A stretch of DNA of 64,000 bases from Haladaptatus pallidirubidus (GTDB lineage: Archaea > Halobacteriota > Halobacteria > Halobacteriales > Haladaptataceae). Positions 54,066-62,551 of the stretch are shown here, one piece after another (the first letter of the stretch is position 1; each line of letters starts with the position of its first letter). The notes under the pieces are model-generated. The model worked only from the letters and a program-made list of their open reading frames with translations. It searched no databases and was not told the DNA's origin. The DNA lies in assembly GCF_020700235.1 (NCBI RefSeq), contig NZ_CP085301.1, positions 992,001-1,056,000 on the forward strand. The letters are read 5' to 3'. The translations under genes and the position numbers were made by a program.

Positions 54066-55016
54066 ATGAGTTACTCCCGAACTCGACGATTGTTGGCGCG
54101 TCCGGCGAGTTGGACGGAACGATTGGGTGAAGAGCAGTTCGCGTATCTGCTCCTCCTCCCGTCGTTTTTACTAGTGGGGACGATGGCGTTTTGGCCCCTC
54201 GTTCGAACGTTTCAGCTATCGCTCCACGAGGACAACCTCTTCGGCGGCGGGTACGTCGGCGAATTTGTCGGGTTCGAGAACTACGTCGCGCTCCTATCCG
54301 GGGCGCGCGACAGCATCCTCGGTAGTCCGTTCATCAGCCTCGGACAACCGTTCGAAAGTGCAGTAATCGTCACCCTCATTTTTACGATTGTGTCCGTGTC
54401 GCTCGAAACGATTGTCGGGTTCGGACAGGCACTCGTCTTAGACCAAGATTTCCGCGGCCGACGCTGGGTGCGCGTGGCAATCATCATCCCGTGGGCGGTT
54501 CCAATCGCCATCCAGGGCATGATATTTTACCTCATCTTCCAGCCCGGTATCGGCTTCGGCGCCAGATTGATGCAAGACCTCGGCGTGTTCACGGCGACGC
54601 CGCTCATCAACAGCGTCGATTCGCTCATCATCATCATCATCGCGGACGTGTGGAAAACCTCGGCGTTCATGGCGTTGCTCATCCTCGCCGGACTCCAAAG
54701 TATCGACCGAACGCTGTATAAAGTCGGACAGGTTTCGGGTGCGTCGCGATGGCAACAGTTCAAATACATCACCTTCCCGCTCGTGCTACCGACGCTACTC
54801 GTCGCTATGTTGTTTCGCACCATCGATGCGATGCGCGTGTTCGGTATCGTGGAAACCGTCTCGGATTGTTCGACGATTCCGACGCTGTCGTGCCTCGTCG
54901 TCACCACGTTTACCGCGGGACGGTACGGAACGTCGGCAGCGGTGGCGTTCATCACGGCGGCAATCGTCGGCGTGGTCGCGCTGGTGTACATCGTTCGTTA
55001 CGCGGATATGGGGTGA
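54066..55016 (+). CDS. Sugar ABC transporter permease (MalF-like)
   Basis: This 316-residue protein has six hydrophobic helices. Helix 1 is at about 25-48 (FAYLLLLPSFLLVGTMAFW), and the EAA loop reads KVGQVSGASRWQQFKYITFPLVLPTLL (about 220-245), as in MalF/UgpA-type permeases. It starts 4 nt after the binding protein stop, and the second permease starts 4 nt after its own. The three form a sugar importer operon. The cytoplasmic ATPase must be supplied from elsewhere. Confidence 0.92.
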   Translation: MSYSRTRRLLARPASWTERLGEEQFAYLLLLPSFLLVGTMAFWPLVRTFQLSLHEDNLFGGGYVGEFVGFENYVALLSGARDSILGSPFISLGQPFESAVIVTLIFTIVSVSLETIVGFGQALVLDQDFRGRRWVRVAIIIPWAVPIAIQGMIFYLIFQPGIGFGARLMQDLGVFTATPLINSVDSLIIIIIADVWKTSAFMALLILAGLQSIDRTLYKVGQVSGASRWQQFKYITFPLVLPTLLVAMLFRTIDAMRVFGIVETVSDCSTIPTLSCLVVTTFTAGRYGTSAAVAFITAAIVGVVALVYIVRYADMG

Positions 55017-55019
55017 ATC

Positions 55020-55964
55020 GTGGCGGGGCGTGATACGATGAACGGAGGCGATACCACGACGGAGAAATTCGAGGGGCCGTACACGCGCTGGGTGCAGGGA
55101 GCGATTCGAAATCCGAGGCGAGTGTACCGCGCGATGTTCTACGTCGCGGCCATCTTCTTCATCGTCACGACGCTGTTTCCGTTCTACTGGTTGCTCGTCC
55201 TCGCGCTGACGCCGCTCGACCGAATCGTCAACATGGGTCTCGTTCCGAAGGGATTCAACCCGTCGGCATTCATCGAGATGTTTCAGTTCATCCCGTTCCA
55301 CCAGTACATGTTCAACAGCATCGTCATCGGACTCGTGACGACGTTCATCGTCCTTCTCATCGGCAGTTTCGCGGGGTACGCCTTCGGTCGCCTGAACTTC
55401 CGCGGGAAAGGAATCCTTCTGGTCACCTTACTCGCCGTCTCGTACTTTCCGCCCGCGGCGTTCATTTTACCCCTGTTCAACTTCTTCACCGGAAACGTCT
55501 CCGTGCTGGGCGTGTCGAGTCCGAACTGGTTCAACACGCCGGGTGCGCTAGTCACGCCGTTCAGCGGACTCTACATGCCCTTGACGATTTTTATTCTGAC
55601 GACGTTTTACGGACAAATTCCGGACGGGTTGGAGGACGCTGCCCGCGTCGAGGGTTCGACGCGAATCGGGGCGCTGTTTCGCATCATCATGCCGCTTTCG
55701 GCACCGGGCGTCGCCACGGCGGGAGTGCTGACGTTCATTTCCGTCTACAACGAGTTTTTCTTCTCGTTCCTCATGACCGACGGCCAACCCCAACACTGGG
55801 CACCTATCGTGTGGGGGATTCTCAACTATCAGGGCCAGTTTCAGGCGTTCTACAACCTGATGGCCGCCGCGAGTGTCGTCGGCGTTCTGCCGGTTGCGGT
55901 TCTCGTCGTCATCGCACAGGAAAAAATCGTCAGCGGTCTCACCGCGGGCGCGCTCAAGGAGTGA
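55020..55964 (+). CDS. Sugar ABC transporter permease (MalG-like)
   Basis: This 314-residue protein has six hydrophobic helices and the EAA loop GLEDAARVEGSTRIGALFRIIMPLSAPGVA (about 205-235), characteristic of MalG-type permeases. The start is a GTG at 55020; an ATG 18 nt later (MNGGDTTTEK) is equally possible. The N-terminal 45 residues are polar. It is the last gene of the sugar operon, followed by 644 nt without a gene, so there is no ATPase partner. Confidence 0.92.
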   Translation: MAGRDTMNGGDTTTEKFEGPYTRWVQGAIRNPRRVYRAMFYVAAIFFIVTTLFPFYWLLVLALTPLDRIVNMGLVPKGFNPSAFIEMFQFIPFHQYMFNSIVIGLVTTFIVLLIGSFAGYAFGRLNFRGKGILLVTLLAVSYFPPAAFILPLFNFFTGNVSVLGVSSPNWFNTPGALVTPFSGLYMPLTIFILTTFYGQIPDGLEDAARVEGSTRIGALFRIIMPLSAPGVATAGVLTFISVYNEFFFSFLMTDGQPQHWAPIVWGILNYQGQFQAFYNLMAAASVVGVLPVAVLVVIAQEKIVSGLTAGALKE

Positions 55965-56608
55965 ATCCCAAAGCCGCACCGCCGCTTTTTCGACGGCGTC
56001 AGTTCGTTCTTCCGAGGCGTACATGCCGAATCGTAATTGCGTTCGTTGGAACGCCGGCAACCACCTGCACCAGCGGATGACTGGTTTGCAAGCCGATGAA
56101 CCTCGCTGTTGACGACCACTCGGCTGGAGAATTCGGGCATGCTCGGTTCGCCGGAGTTGTCGAGCAGTTTCGGTGCGGTTTTGTCGATTTAATATCGCTG
56201 TATCAAATTTATAGATGATTTTTGACATTGGGTTTTAAATCGATGAAAATCGACTTTCAGCCGTTCTTGATTCTGTTTTCTCTATTTTGGCGGTCGATAG
56301 CTCAGACTCGGATCGGCCCATCTGATAAATAAAATATATTTATTGCTTCGTTCGGAGTGGTGTTTACGGATACCGACTACAAATAACTGCAACCGCACCG
56401 CGACAGCCACACGCCTCCCCAACTGATTCCCTCACTCGCTTTGTTCGCTCGGTCATCCGCTTTCAGAGCGAAGCTCTGACGAGCCATTCGTTCGCTTCGA
56501 TCATCACGAAGACCGCACGCGAACCTCACCACTACACGCGCAGATTTAAATACCGAAACGGAACCACTCCAGTTCAACAGCCCTAAGCACGGGGCAGACA
56601 GAGAAACT
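55965..56608. other. Intergenic region, 644 nt, A+T-rich in part
   Basis: No gene is recognised. It contains a TCAGAGC-GAA-GCTCTGA hairpin at 56463-56479 in a C+T-rich stretch that occurs widely in haloarchaeal intergenic DNA, and an A+T-rich core at 56190-56350. A TTTAAATA box at 56545-56552 belongs to the helicase downstream. Confidence 0.5.
56545..56552 (+). promoter_or_regulatory. TATA box of the XPD-like helicase gene
   Basis: TTTAAATA lies 57 nt before the first ATG at 56609, leaving a leader of about 25-30 nt, longer than the leaderless cases elsewhere in this window. Confidence 0.45.
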
Positions 56609-58942
56609 ATGATGGCGGACTGGCGGACCATATTCGGTCACGACGAACCCTACGACGAGCAAGAGGATGGCATCGAGACGGCCATCGAAACCGCCCGCGA
56701 CGATGGCTTTTCGGTCATCGAAGGAGCTTGCGGAACTGGCAAGACCATGCTGGCGCTGACGGCGGGTCTACACCTCGTCCGCGACCCCGATAGCCAGTAC
56801 GAGCGCGTGTTCGTTCTGACCAGCGTGAAACAGCAACTCCGCCAGTTCGAAACCGACCTGAAGATGATAAACGCGAACCTGCCGGACGATTGGAATCCGA
56901 TTTCGGCCCTGACGCTGATCGGGAAAGCCGACGTATGTCCGTACAACCGCGAAAACGCGGGCGGCATCGACGACTCGAACGTCTACGACCGCTGTGAAGG
57001 GCTACGGGAGCGAACCCGCGATATAACCGGCGAAAGCGGTGCCACGACCGCTCAAAATCTCGCCTCACGGGCCAGAAGCCAGCAGATGGGATTGGCGGAC
57101 AGCGGCAGTCAATCGGGAGGCGCGTCCTACCTCGAAACGGCGGGTGAACCGTCGCCCTATCCGCCAGAGATGCCGGAGTACGGCGATGTGGAGTACTGTC
57201 CCTTCTACGCGCAGTTTTTGGAGGACATGCCCGAGGACGGCGACCCGATCGAATCGGTTCCGTTCGATTTCGACAGCATGGGCCTCATCGAACCGAGCGA
57301 TCTCGTCGCGCATTCGGTTCAGTGGGGCACCTGTCCGCACTCGATGATGGGCGCGCTGTTGAACCACGTCGAGGTCGTCGTCGGAAACTACTACCACGCC
57401 TTCGACGAAGTGACGACGGCGACGTTCACGGGCGCGCTCGTGGACGATTCGACGTTTCTCGTCTGCGACGAGGCGCACATGCTGGAACCCCGAGTCCGCG
57501 ACCTCGTGAGTCAGTCGGTTGGCGACAAAACCCTGCGTGACGCGGAAGCCGAACTTACGCGCGTCATCCAACCCGTGAAGTTCGACGACAAGGATTCGAC
57601 GCACACCACCGCCGATGCGAACCTCGTTCGTTCCGAACTCGAAGATGCGAGCGTGAGCCTACGGGAACTGGAGCAAACGCGCGATTTCGTCCGCGACCTC
57701 CGCGAGGAAGTTGATCGACGAGTGACCGCCTACCTCGAACGCGAACATCGCGGGTGGAAGGCGAATCTCACCGATCTGCCTGACGCGGAAATTCCGCTCC
57801 GCGACCCGACCGTCCCGCAATCGGACGAGATTTCGAAGTGGGCGGAGCAGGAGGGCTACGACGGAGGAACGTGGGCGCGCGCCGAAAAGGTCGGGGCGGT
57901 CGTCGCCAAAATCCTCAACGAGGCAGAGGAGGAAGACAGAGAGCGGAGTGCCCTGCCCGCGGGCAGGGCACTCGGCGAGTGGTATCGCAACGACCACGAG
58001 GAGTATTTCCGCGAAATCGTCCTCGAACGAACGTGGAACGACCGCGAACCCGGCGATTCGTGGCGGCGAGCGTACAACGCCCAACTCGCCATGCAGAACT
58101 GCGTTCCGAGCGACGCCATCGGCGAACAGCTCGGCGAATTCGGCGGGGGAATTTTGATGAGCGCGACACTCGAACCGCTCGAAATCTTTCAGGAGGTGTC
58201 GGGACTGGTTCACCTCGAAAACGACGGCAGACCGGTCGTGGAACGAACCTTCGGCCTGAACTTCCCGAAATCGAACCGCGAGAGTTTCGCGGTGGACGCG
58301 CCGAAGTTCACCTACAGCAACCGCGGCGCGCCGGGCGACGAGACAAGGGAACGACAGGTGTACGCTGACGCGATTCGGGACGTGGCACAGTCACCCGGCA
58401 ACGTCCTCGTCGGAATGCCGAATTACGCGGAAGCGACGTGGGCCGCGGAGCATCTGCGCAAGGTTGTTGACAAGCCGGTTTTGCTGGACGAGAGCAGTGC
58501 GGACGACGCCACAGAGGACTTAAAAGACGAATTTTTCGGCGGAGAGGCGAAAGTCCTCGTCACGAGTCTTCGAGGAACTCTCACGGAGGGCGTCGATTAT
58601 CGAGGCGACCGGCTCAAAGCCGCGGTCGTCTGTGGCGTTCCAATCATCAACACGGCAAGCCCGCGAACGCGTGCGGTTCGAACCGCTTACGAACGAAAAT
58701 TCGGCGACGGATTTACCTACGCACTCACGGTTCCAGCGGTCAGAAAGGCACGGCAGGCACTAGGGCGAGTAATTCGCGGGACGGACGAGACGGGAATCCG
58801 CGTGCTGGTGGACAGCCGATACGCCCGCGAGTCGTGGGATGGCGTCAGGGAGTTTTTCCCGGAAGCCGAACGGGAAGAGTTTCAACCAGTCAGCCCCGAC
58901 ATGCTCTCGCTCGGACTGGAACGATTTTGGCAGACGCACTGA
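56609..58942 (+). CDS. XPD/Rad3-type ATP-dependent DNA helicase
   Basis: This 777-residue helicase begins MMADWRTIFGHDEPYDEQEDG with the Q-motif region and Walker A GACGTGKTML (39-48). Four cysteines (C110, C129, C197, C242) lie in the FeS-cluster position, much more widely spaced than in the helicase at 3634. VCDEAHML (287-292) is motif II, and the final lobe contains QALGRVIRGTDETGIRVLVDSRY. The long middle domain (300-540) is XPD-like. It is closer to archaeal XPD than the 595-residue paralogue. It holds a 28-bp palindrome near residues 446-455. It probably acts in nucleotide excision repair. Confidence 0.9.
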   Translation: MMADWRTIFGHDEPYDEQEDGIETAIETARDDGFSVIEGACGTGKTMLALTAGLHLVRDPDSQYERVFVLTSVKQQLRQFETDLKMINANLPDDWNPISALTLIGKADVCPYNRENAGGIDDSNVYDRCEGLRERTRDITGESGATTAQNLASRARSQQMGLADSGSQSGGASYLETAGEPSPYPPEMPEYGDVEYCPFYAQFLEDMPEDGDPIESVPFDFDSMGLIEPSDLVAHSVQWGTCPHSMMGALLNHVEVVVGNYYHAFDEVTTATFTGALVDDSTFLVCDEAHMLEPRVRDLVSQSVGDKTLRDAEAELTRVIQPVKFDDKDSTHTTADANLVRSELEDASVSLRELEQTRDFVRDLREEVDRRVTAYLEREHRGWKANLTDLPDAEIPLRDPTVPQSDEISKWAEQEGYDGGTWARAEKVGAVVAKILNEAEEEDRERSALPAGRALGEWYRNDHEEYFREIVLERTWNDREPGDSWRRAYNAQLAMQNCVPSDAIGEQLGEFGGGILMSATLEPLEIFQEVSGLVHLENDGRPVVERTFGLNFPKSNRESFAVDAPKFTYSNRGAPGDETRERQVYADAIRDVAQSPGNVLVGMPNYAEATWAAEHLRKVVDKPVLLDESSADDATEDLKDEFFGGEAKVLVTSLRGTLTEGVDYRGDRLKAAVVCGVPIINTASPRTRAVRTAYERKFGDGFTYALTVPAVRKARQALGRVIRGTDETGIRVLVDSRYARESWDGVREFFPEAEREEFQPVSPDMLSLGLERFWQTH
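57946..57973. repeat. Perfect 28-bp palindrome inside the helicase gene
   Basis: Each arm is GAGTGCCCTGCCCG and its exact reverse complement follows without a spacer. The sequence codes for residues around SALPAGRALG in an acidic loop (AEEEDRERSALPAGRALGEWY, shown in part). Such a length without mismatch is very improbable by chance in coding DNA. It could be an inserted palindromic element, a protein-binding site or an mRNA hairpin. Confidence 0.75.
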
Positions 58943-59164
58943 GACGGCAGGACGACGACACGAACTGCTGGCCTAACCGGCGAATCGCGGAGCGAGTCCG
59001 TAAATGACGACCTTTCGGCCCGAGTGGGCGTGACGACTAGTGGATTGTTTCCGACGGTCGAAACGGGGATAACGCGGACATCTCGCACACAATTCGCGGT
59101 TACGGAACCGAACAGTGTGACCGGTTTTTACTCGGCGCAGGCGTCCCCCGTTCAGAGGAACAAA

Positions 59165-59881
59165 ATGACGGGGTCACCGAAATCACAGCGTCGAGCGTTT
59201 TTGAAGACGGCAGGGGGTGTTGCCGGAGTCGGAGTTCTCGGACGCATCGCGATGGCGCAGAACAACCAGACGGAGACGACGGACACGACCAATGGAGGCA
59301 ATACGACTGAAACCACGGACGGTGGTACCGAAACGACGACTGGAGGTGAGCGGGTTATCGTCCTCGGCGCACGAACCGACGCTTGGCTCGGGTTGGCGCC
59401 GGGCGTCATCGAGCGTGCGGACAATCCGACGATAGGGTTGGTTCCAGGCGAACGCTATCGAATCGTCTGGGTGAACTTGGACGGTGCAAGACACCGGTTA
59501 CAGATACTCGGCGAAGAAAACGGAGATTCGGGGAACGTGTTGAGGGAAACCGGAGCGTCATCCCGCAGGGGGGAAACGCGCGCGATGTCGTTCCGCGCGA
59601 CCGACCGTGTGCGGCGCTATCGCTGTCGGTATCATCCGAATAGCATGCAGGGCAATATCGTCCGGTCGGGTGATTTCGGAACGGGGACGGAAGGAACGTT
59701 CACGACGGAGGAAACGACCGTCGATGACTTCACCGATACGACCGATGGGACGTTTACGACAGATACGACCGAAGGGACGTTCAACACGGGCACGACCGAA
59801 CGGTTTACGACCGAAACGACGGACGATTTCACCGACACAACCGAAAGAACCGACACTACCGATACCACGAGCAACTACTAA
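59165..59881 (+). CDS. Tat-exported cupredoxin-like protein with Thr-rich tail
   Basis: This 238-residue protein starts MTGSPKSQRRAFLKTAGGVAGVGVLG, a Tat signal. Residues 62-170 resemble a cupredoxin, with likely copper ligands H110 (GARHRLQI), C154 and H157 (YRCRYHP) and M161 (NSMQGNI), the type-1 pattern. A Thr/Glu-rich linker precedes it (TETTDTTNGG) and a repetitive tail follows (about 170-238) of TTETT, DFTDTT and GTFTTDTT units, which would be O-glycosylated and extended. It is like a halocyanin-type electron carrier with a long stalk. The ATG at 59165 begins the signal; the frame upstream is not credible. Confidence 0.8.
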   Translation: MTGSPKSQRRAFLKTAGGVAGVGVLGRIAMAQNNQTETTDTTNGGNTTETTDGGTETTTGGERVIVLGARTDAWLGLAPGVIERADNPTIGLVPGERYRIVWVNLDGARHRLQILGEENGDSGNVLRETGASSRRGETRAMSFRATDRVRRYRCRYHPNSMQGNIVRSGDFGTGTEGTFTTEETTVDDFTDTTDGTFTTDTTEGTFNTGTTERFTTETTDDFTDTTERTDTTDTTSNY

Positions 59882-59989
59882 GCGGAGTTTCTATCGCTGG
59901 TCGCGATATTTTCCAAATAACTTCGTGGACGATTCATCGGAGATTCGGTGGGGGTGAACCGGTTTTCAAAGAAACAAGCGAAAAAGCCA

Positions 59990-60019
59990 GATAATATGAT
60001 AGAAAGGTATCATATTATC
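59990..60019. repeat. 12-bp A+T-rich inverted repeat with 6-nt loop
   Basis: GATAATATGATA (59990-60001) and TATCATATTATC (60008-60019) are exact inverted repeats around GAAAGG. They lie in an A+T-rich gap (59882-60146) next to the broken PQQ-propeller gene. It may be a hairpin, an operator or a junction of a lost element. Confidence 0.6.
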
Positions 60020-60146
60020 GTTCAATGTGTAGCGAGCCAATCGACAAAATATAGTTAAAGAATGTAACTTAGAAGAACGGTTAGCGGTTTTGTAAACATC
60101 GCTATTAATTTTATTCGGATTATAATATTACTCCAACATCTCCTGA

Positions 60147-61423
60147 GTGCAGTTGTCGAAACAGTTGGACTGTGATGACACCGGAACTGCGGGACTGTTC
60201 GCACTCGATACGGAAACAGGCGAGACCAAGTGGCACCGAGACGGTAACAGACCAGTGTACGCTGACGACCACCTCTACGTGGCAACGGAGACGGAACCGA
60301 GGCGGTCAACCCGCAGAGCGGAGTGACCGTCTGGACGGCACCAGACGTGAGAGGGTCGATGAGCGTCGCGGACGGAAGCGTCTACGTGCTCAATGACACC
60401 GAAGGTCGGATAATCTCGCTGGATGCCGATGCGGGGACGGAACAGTGGAATACCACGCTTCCGGTCGACGAGGATGACGTTTCGGGATACGCAATCTCGA
60501 ACGGCGTCATCTACCTGACCGCCAACCCGGACACGGTGTACGCCCTCTCGGCTGACGACGGCAGTGCGCTGTGGACGAAAACTGCAGAGCACAGCATGGC
60601 GGACAGCACGATTGACGAGATTAGTGCTCCCGCCGTAGCGAACGGCGTCGTGTACGTCGGCACCGATGACGATTACGAGTGGAACAAGCCGGAGAACAGC
60701 GAAGAGATGGGTGCCGTACACGCCTTCGGCGGCCAAACTGGCGAGGAAGTCTGGCGCTTCGAAACCGCCGCCGACATCCAAGGGCCGCCCACGGTTGCCG
60801 ACGGACAGGTCTACATCGGTGGCGAATACGCCAGCCAAGACGCCTGGGAGGACGAATCCGAGTACTCCGATCACCCCTCTGACCTGGTTGGAACGGTGTA
60901 TTCGAGCAACGTAGTGTACGCACTGGATGCCGATTCCGGCGACGAGAGCTGGAGTTACGCTGTGTCGCGGTACACTAACGACAAGAGAGTTCGCGGTATC
61001 GCGGTCGCCAACGGCGACGTATACGCGTGGACCGACGACGACGCCACGTACTACCCGTCGGGTGAACTCTTCGCGCTCACATCGAGCGACGAACGACCGA
61101 ACTCAGACGAACGGTTGGCTGACGATTCGCTGTACGAACAAAACTCGCGGCCAACCGAGACGATAGAGACGGAACCACCGAACGCCGACGAGAAGGAGTT
61201 CGAAGGCGGCGAGACCGTCTCGCTCGATGCCTCGAACTCGACAGATTCGGACGGCGAAATCGTCTCCTACGAATGGGACCTCGACGGTGACGGTGAGTTC
61301 GAAACGACCGGTACGACTGCCGAAGTAACGGTGCCCGACTGTGAAATCCTCGAAGTTACACTGCGCGTCACGGACGACGACGGTAGTGTCGGCACCGGTA
61401 GCGCCGAGCTGCGCGGCAAGTAA
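60147..61423 (+). pseudogene. PQQ beta-propeller protein with PKD-like end, 5' truncated and frameshifted
   Basis: From a GTG at 60147 the first frame reads a propeller blade (GLFALDTETGETKWHRDG, then HLYVATE) and hits a TGA at 60324-60326. The next frame continues the blade as GDGTEAVNPQSG from about 60285 and runs to 61423 with further blades (GRIISLDADAGTEQWNTTLP, TVYALSADDGSALWT) and a PKD-like domain (VSLDASNSTDSDG). A single lost base at about 60277-60300 explains the switch. There is no signal peptide upstream, so the 5' end is also missing. The family binds PQQ or acts as a scaffold outside the cell. The 1.1-kb open part may still be translated from 60323. Confidence 0.75.
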
Positions 61424-61451
61424 CGAATCGTAACGACCTCGGTCGCTTTTT

Positions 61452-62507
61452 TTATCGCTGTTCGACCAGTTCAGGCGTACCACCTTCGACGACGTGAGCG
61501 TCTCGGGCGTCGAACCCGACGCGAACCCGGTCGTTTTCCGGTGCCTCCGAAACCCGAAGTATGACCGGTTTGCCGTTCCAGTCCAGGTGTACGCGGAACG
61601 CTTCGCCGAGAAACTCGACCGTCTCGACGGTCGCCGAGAACGTATTTTCGCCACCGCCCAATCGAAGTGCTTCGGGGCGAACGCAGAACGTCACGTTGCC
61701 GTCCGTCGCGTCTGCAACTCTAAACTCGTGGTCGTCGACCGCGACCAGCGACCCCCCCGTTTCGTGTGCAGCCGTCTCGCCCGAGAAAACGTTGTTTTCA
61801 CCGACGAACTCCGCGACGAATCGTGATTTGGGTCTGCGATACACATCCTCTGGGGAACCGATCTGCTCGATTCGACCGTCGTGCATGACGGCCACGCGGT
61901 CGCTTATCGCCAGCGCCTCCTCTTGGTCGTGGGTGACGTAGATGGTCGTAATGCCGAGGTCGGACTGGATTCTGGAGACTTGCGTTCGAAGGTCGTCCCG
62001 GAGGCGCGCGTCGAGGGCGCTCATCGGTTCGTCCAAAAGAAGCACGTCCGGGCCGGGGGCGAGGGCGCGAGCGAGGGCAACGCGCTGTTGCTGGCCGCCG
62101 GAGAGTTCGTCGGGATTACGGTCGCCGAAGTCGGCCAAATCGACCAATTCGAGGAGTGATTGAACGCGCTCGTCTCGCGTCACCGTTCCGGGCGGGTCGC
62201 GGAAACGGAGGCCGTATCCGACGTTTTCCGCGACGCTCATGTGGGGAAACAGCGCGTAGTTCTGGAAGACGATTCCCACGTCGCGGTCTTCCGGCGGCAC
62301 GCCAGTCATTTCGCGTGTTCCGAACTGGACTGTTCCTGCGGTCGGTTCCTCGAATCCGGCAATCGCGCGGAGCGTGGTCGTCTTGCCGCATCCGGACGGG
62401 CCGACGAGGGTGAAGAATTCGCCGTTTTCGACGTGAATCGAGAGTTCTTCGAGGGCGGTCACGCCGTCGTACTCCTTGCGCACGCCGGAGAGACGAACGT
62501 CAACCAT
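61452..62507 (-). CDS. ABC importer ATP-binding protein (thiamine/Fe3+/polyamine type)
   Basis: This 351-residue ATPase starts MVDVRLSGVRKEYDGVTAL and has Walker A GPSGCGKTTTLRAIAG, FQNYALFPHMSVAENV (Q loop), the signature LSGGQQQRVALARAL, Walker B LLLDEPMSALD and the switch histidine VTHDQEEALAI. The C-terminal third is a TOBE-type regulatory domain (FCVRPEALRLGG, FLGEAFRVHLDWNG). The CUT1/CUT2 and FbpC/ThiQ groups share these features. The permease upstream (62552-64000) is the partner. Its binding protein lies beyond the window if the operon is complete. Confidence 0.92.
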   Translation of the reverse strand: MVDVRLSGVRKEYDGVTALEELSIHVENGEFFTLVGPSGCGKTTTLRAIAGFEEPTAGTVQFGTREMTGVPPEDRDVGIVFQNYALFPHMSVAENVGYGLRFRDPPGTVTRDERVQSLLELVDLADFGDRNPDELSGGQQQRVALARALAPGPDVLLLDEPMSALDARLRDDLRTQVSRIQSDLGITTIYVTHDQEEALAISDRVAVMHDGRIEQIGSPEDVYRRPKSRFVAEFVGENNVFSGETAAHETGGSLVAVDDHEFRVADATDGNVTFCVRPEALRLGGGENTFSATVETVEFLGEAFRVHLDWNGKPVILRVSEAPENDRVRVGFDARDAHVVEGGTPELVEQR

Positions 62508-62551
62508 TTTTCCACCTCGTTGCGTCCATCCGCCCACCTCCGAAGGACAGT

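Noticed and set aside
61452..62507. The ATPase as the missing partner of the sugar permeases
   Set aside because: It is on the other strand 5.5 kb away and sits beside a fused ThiP/FbpB-type permease, which is a better partner.
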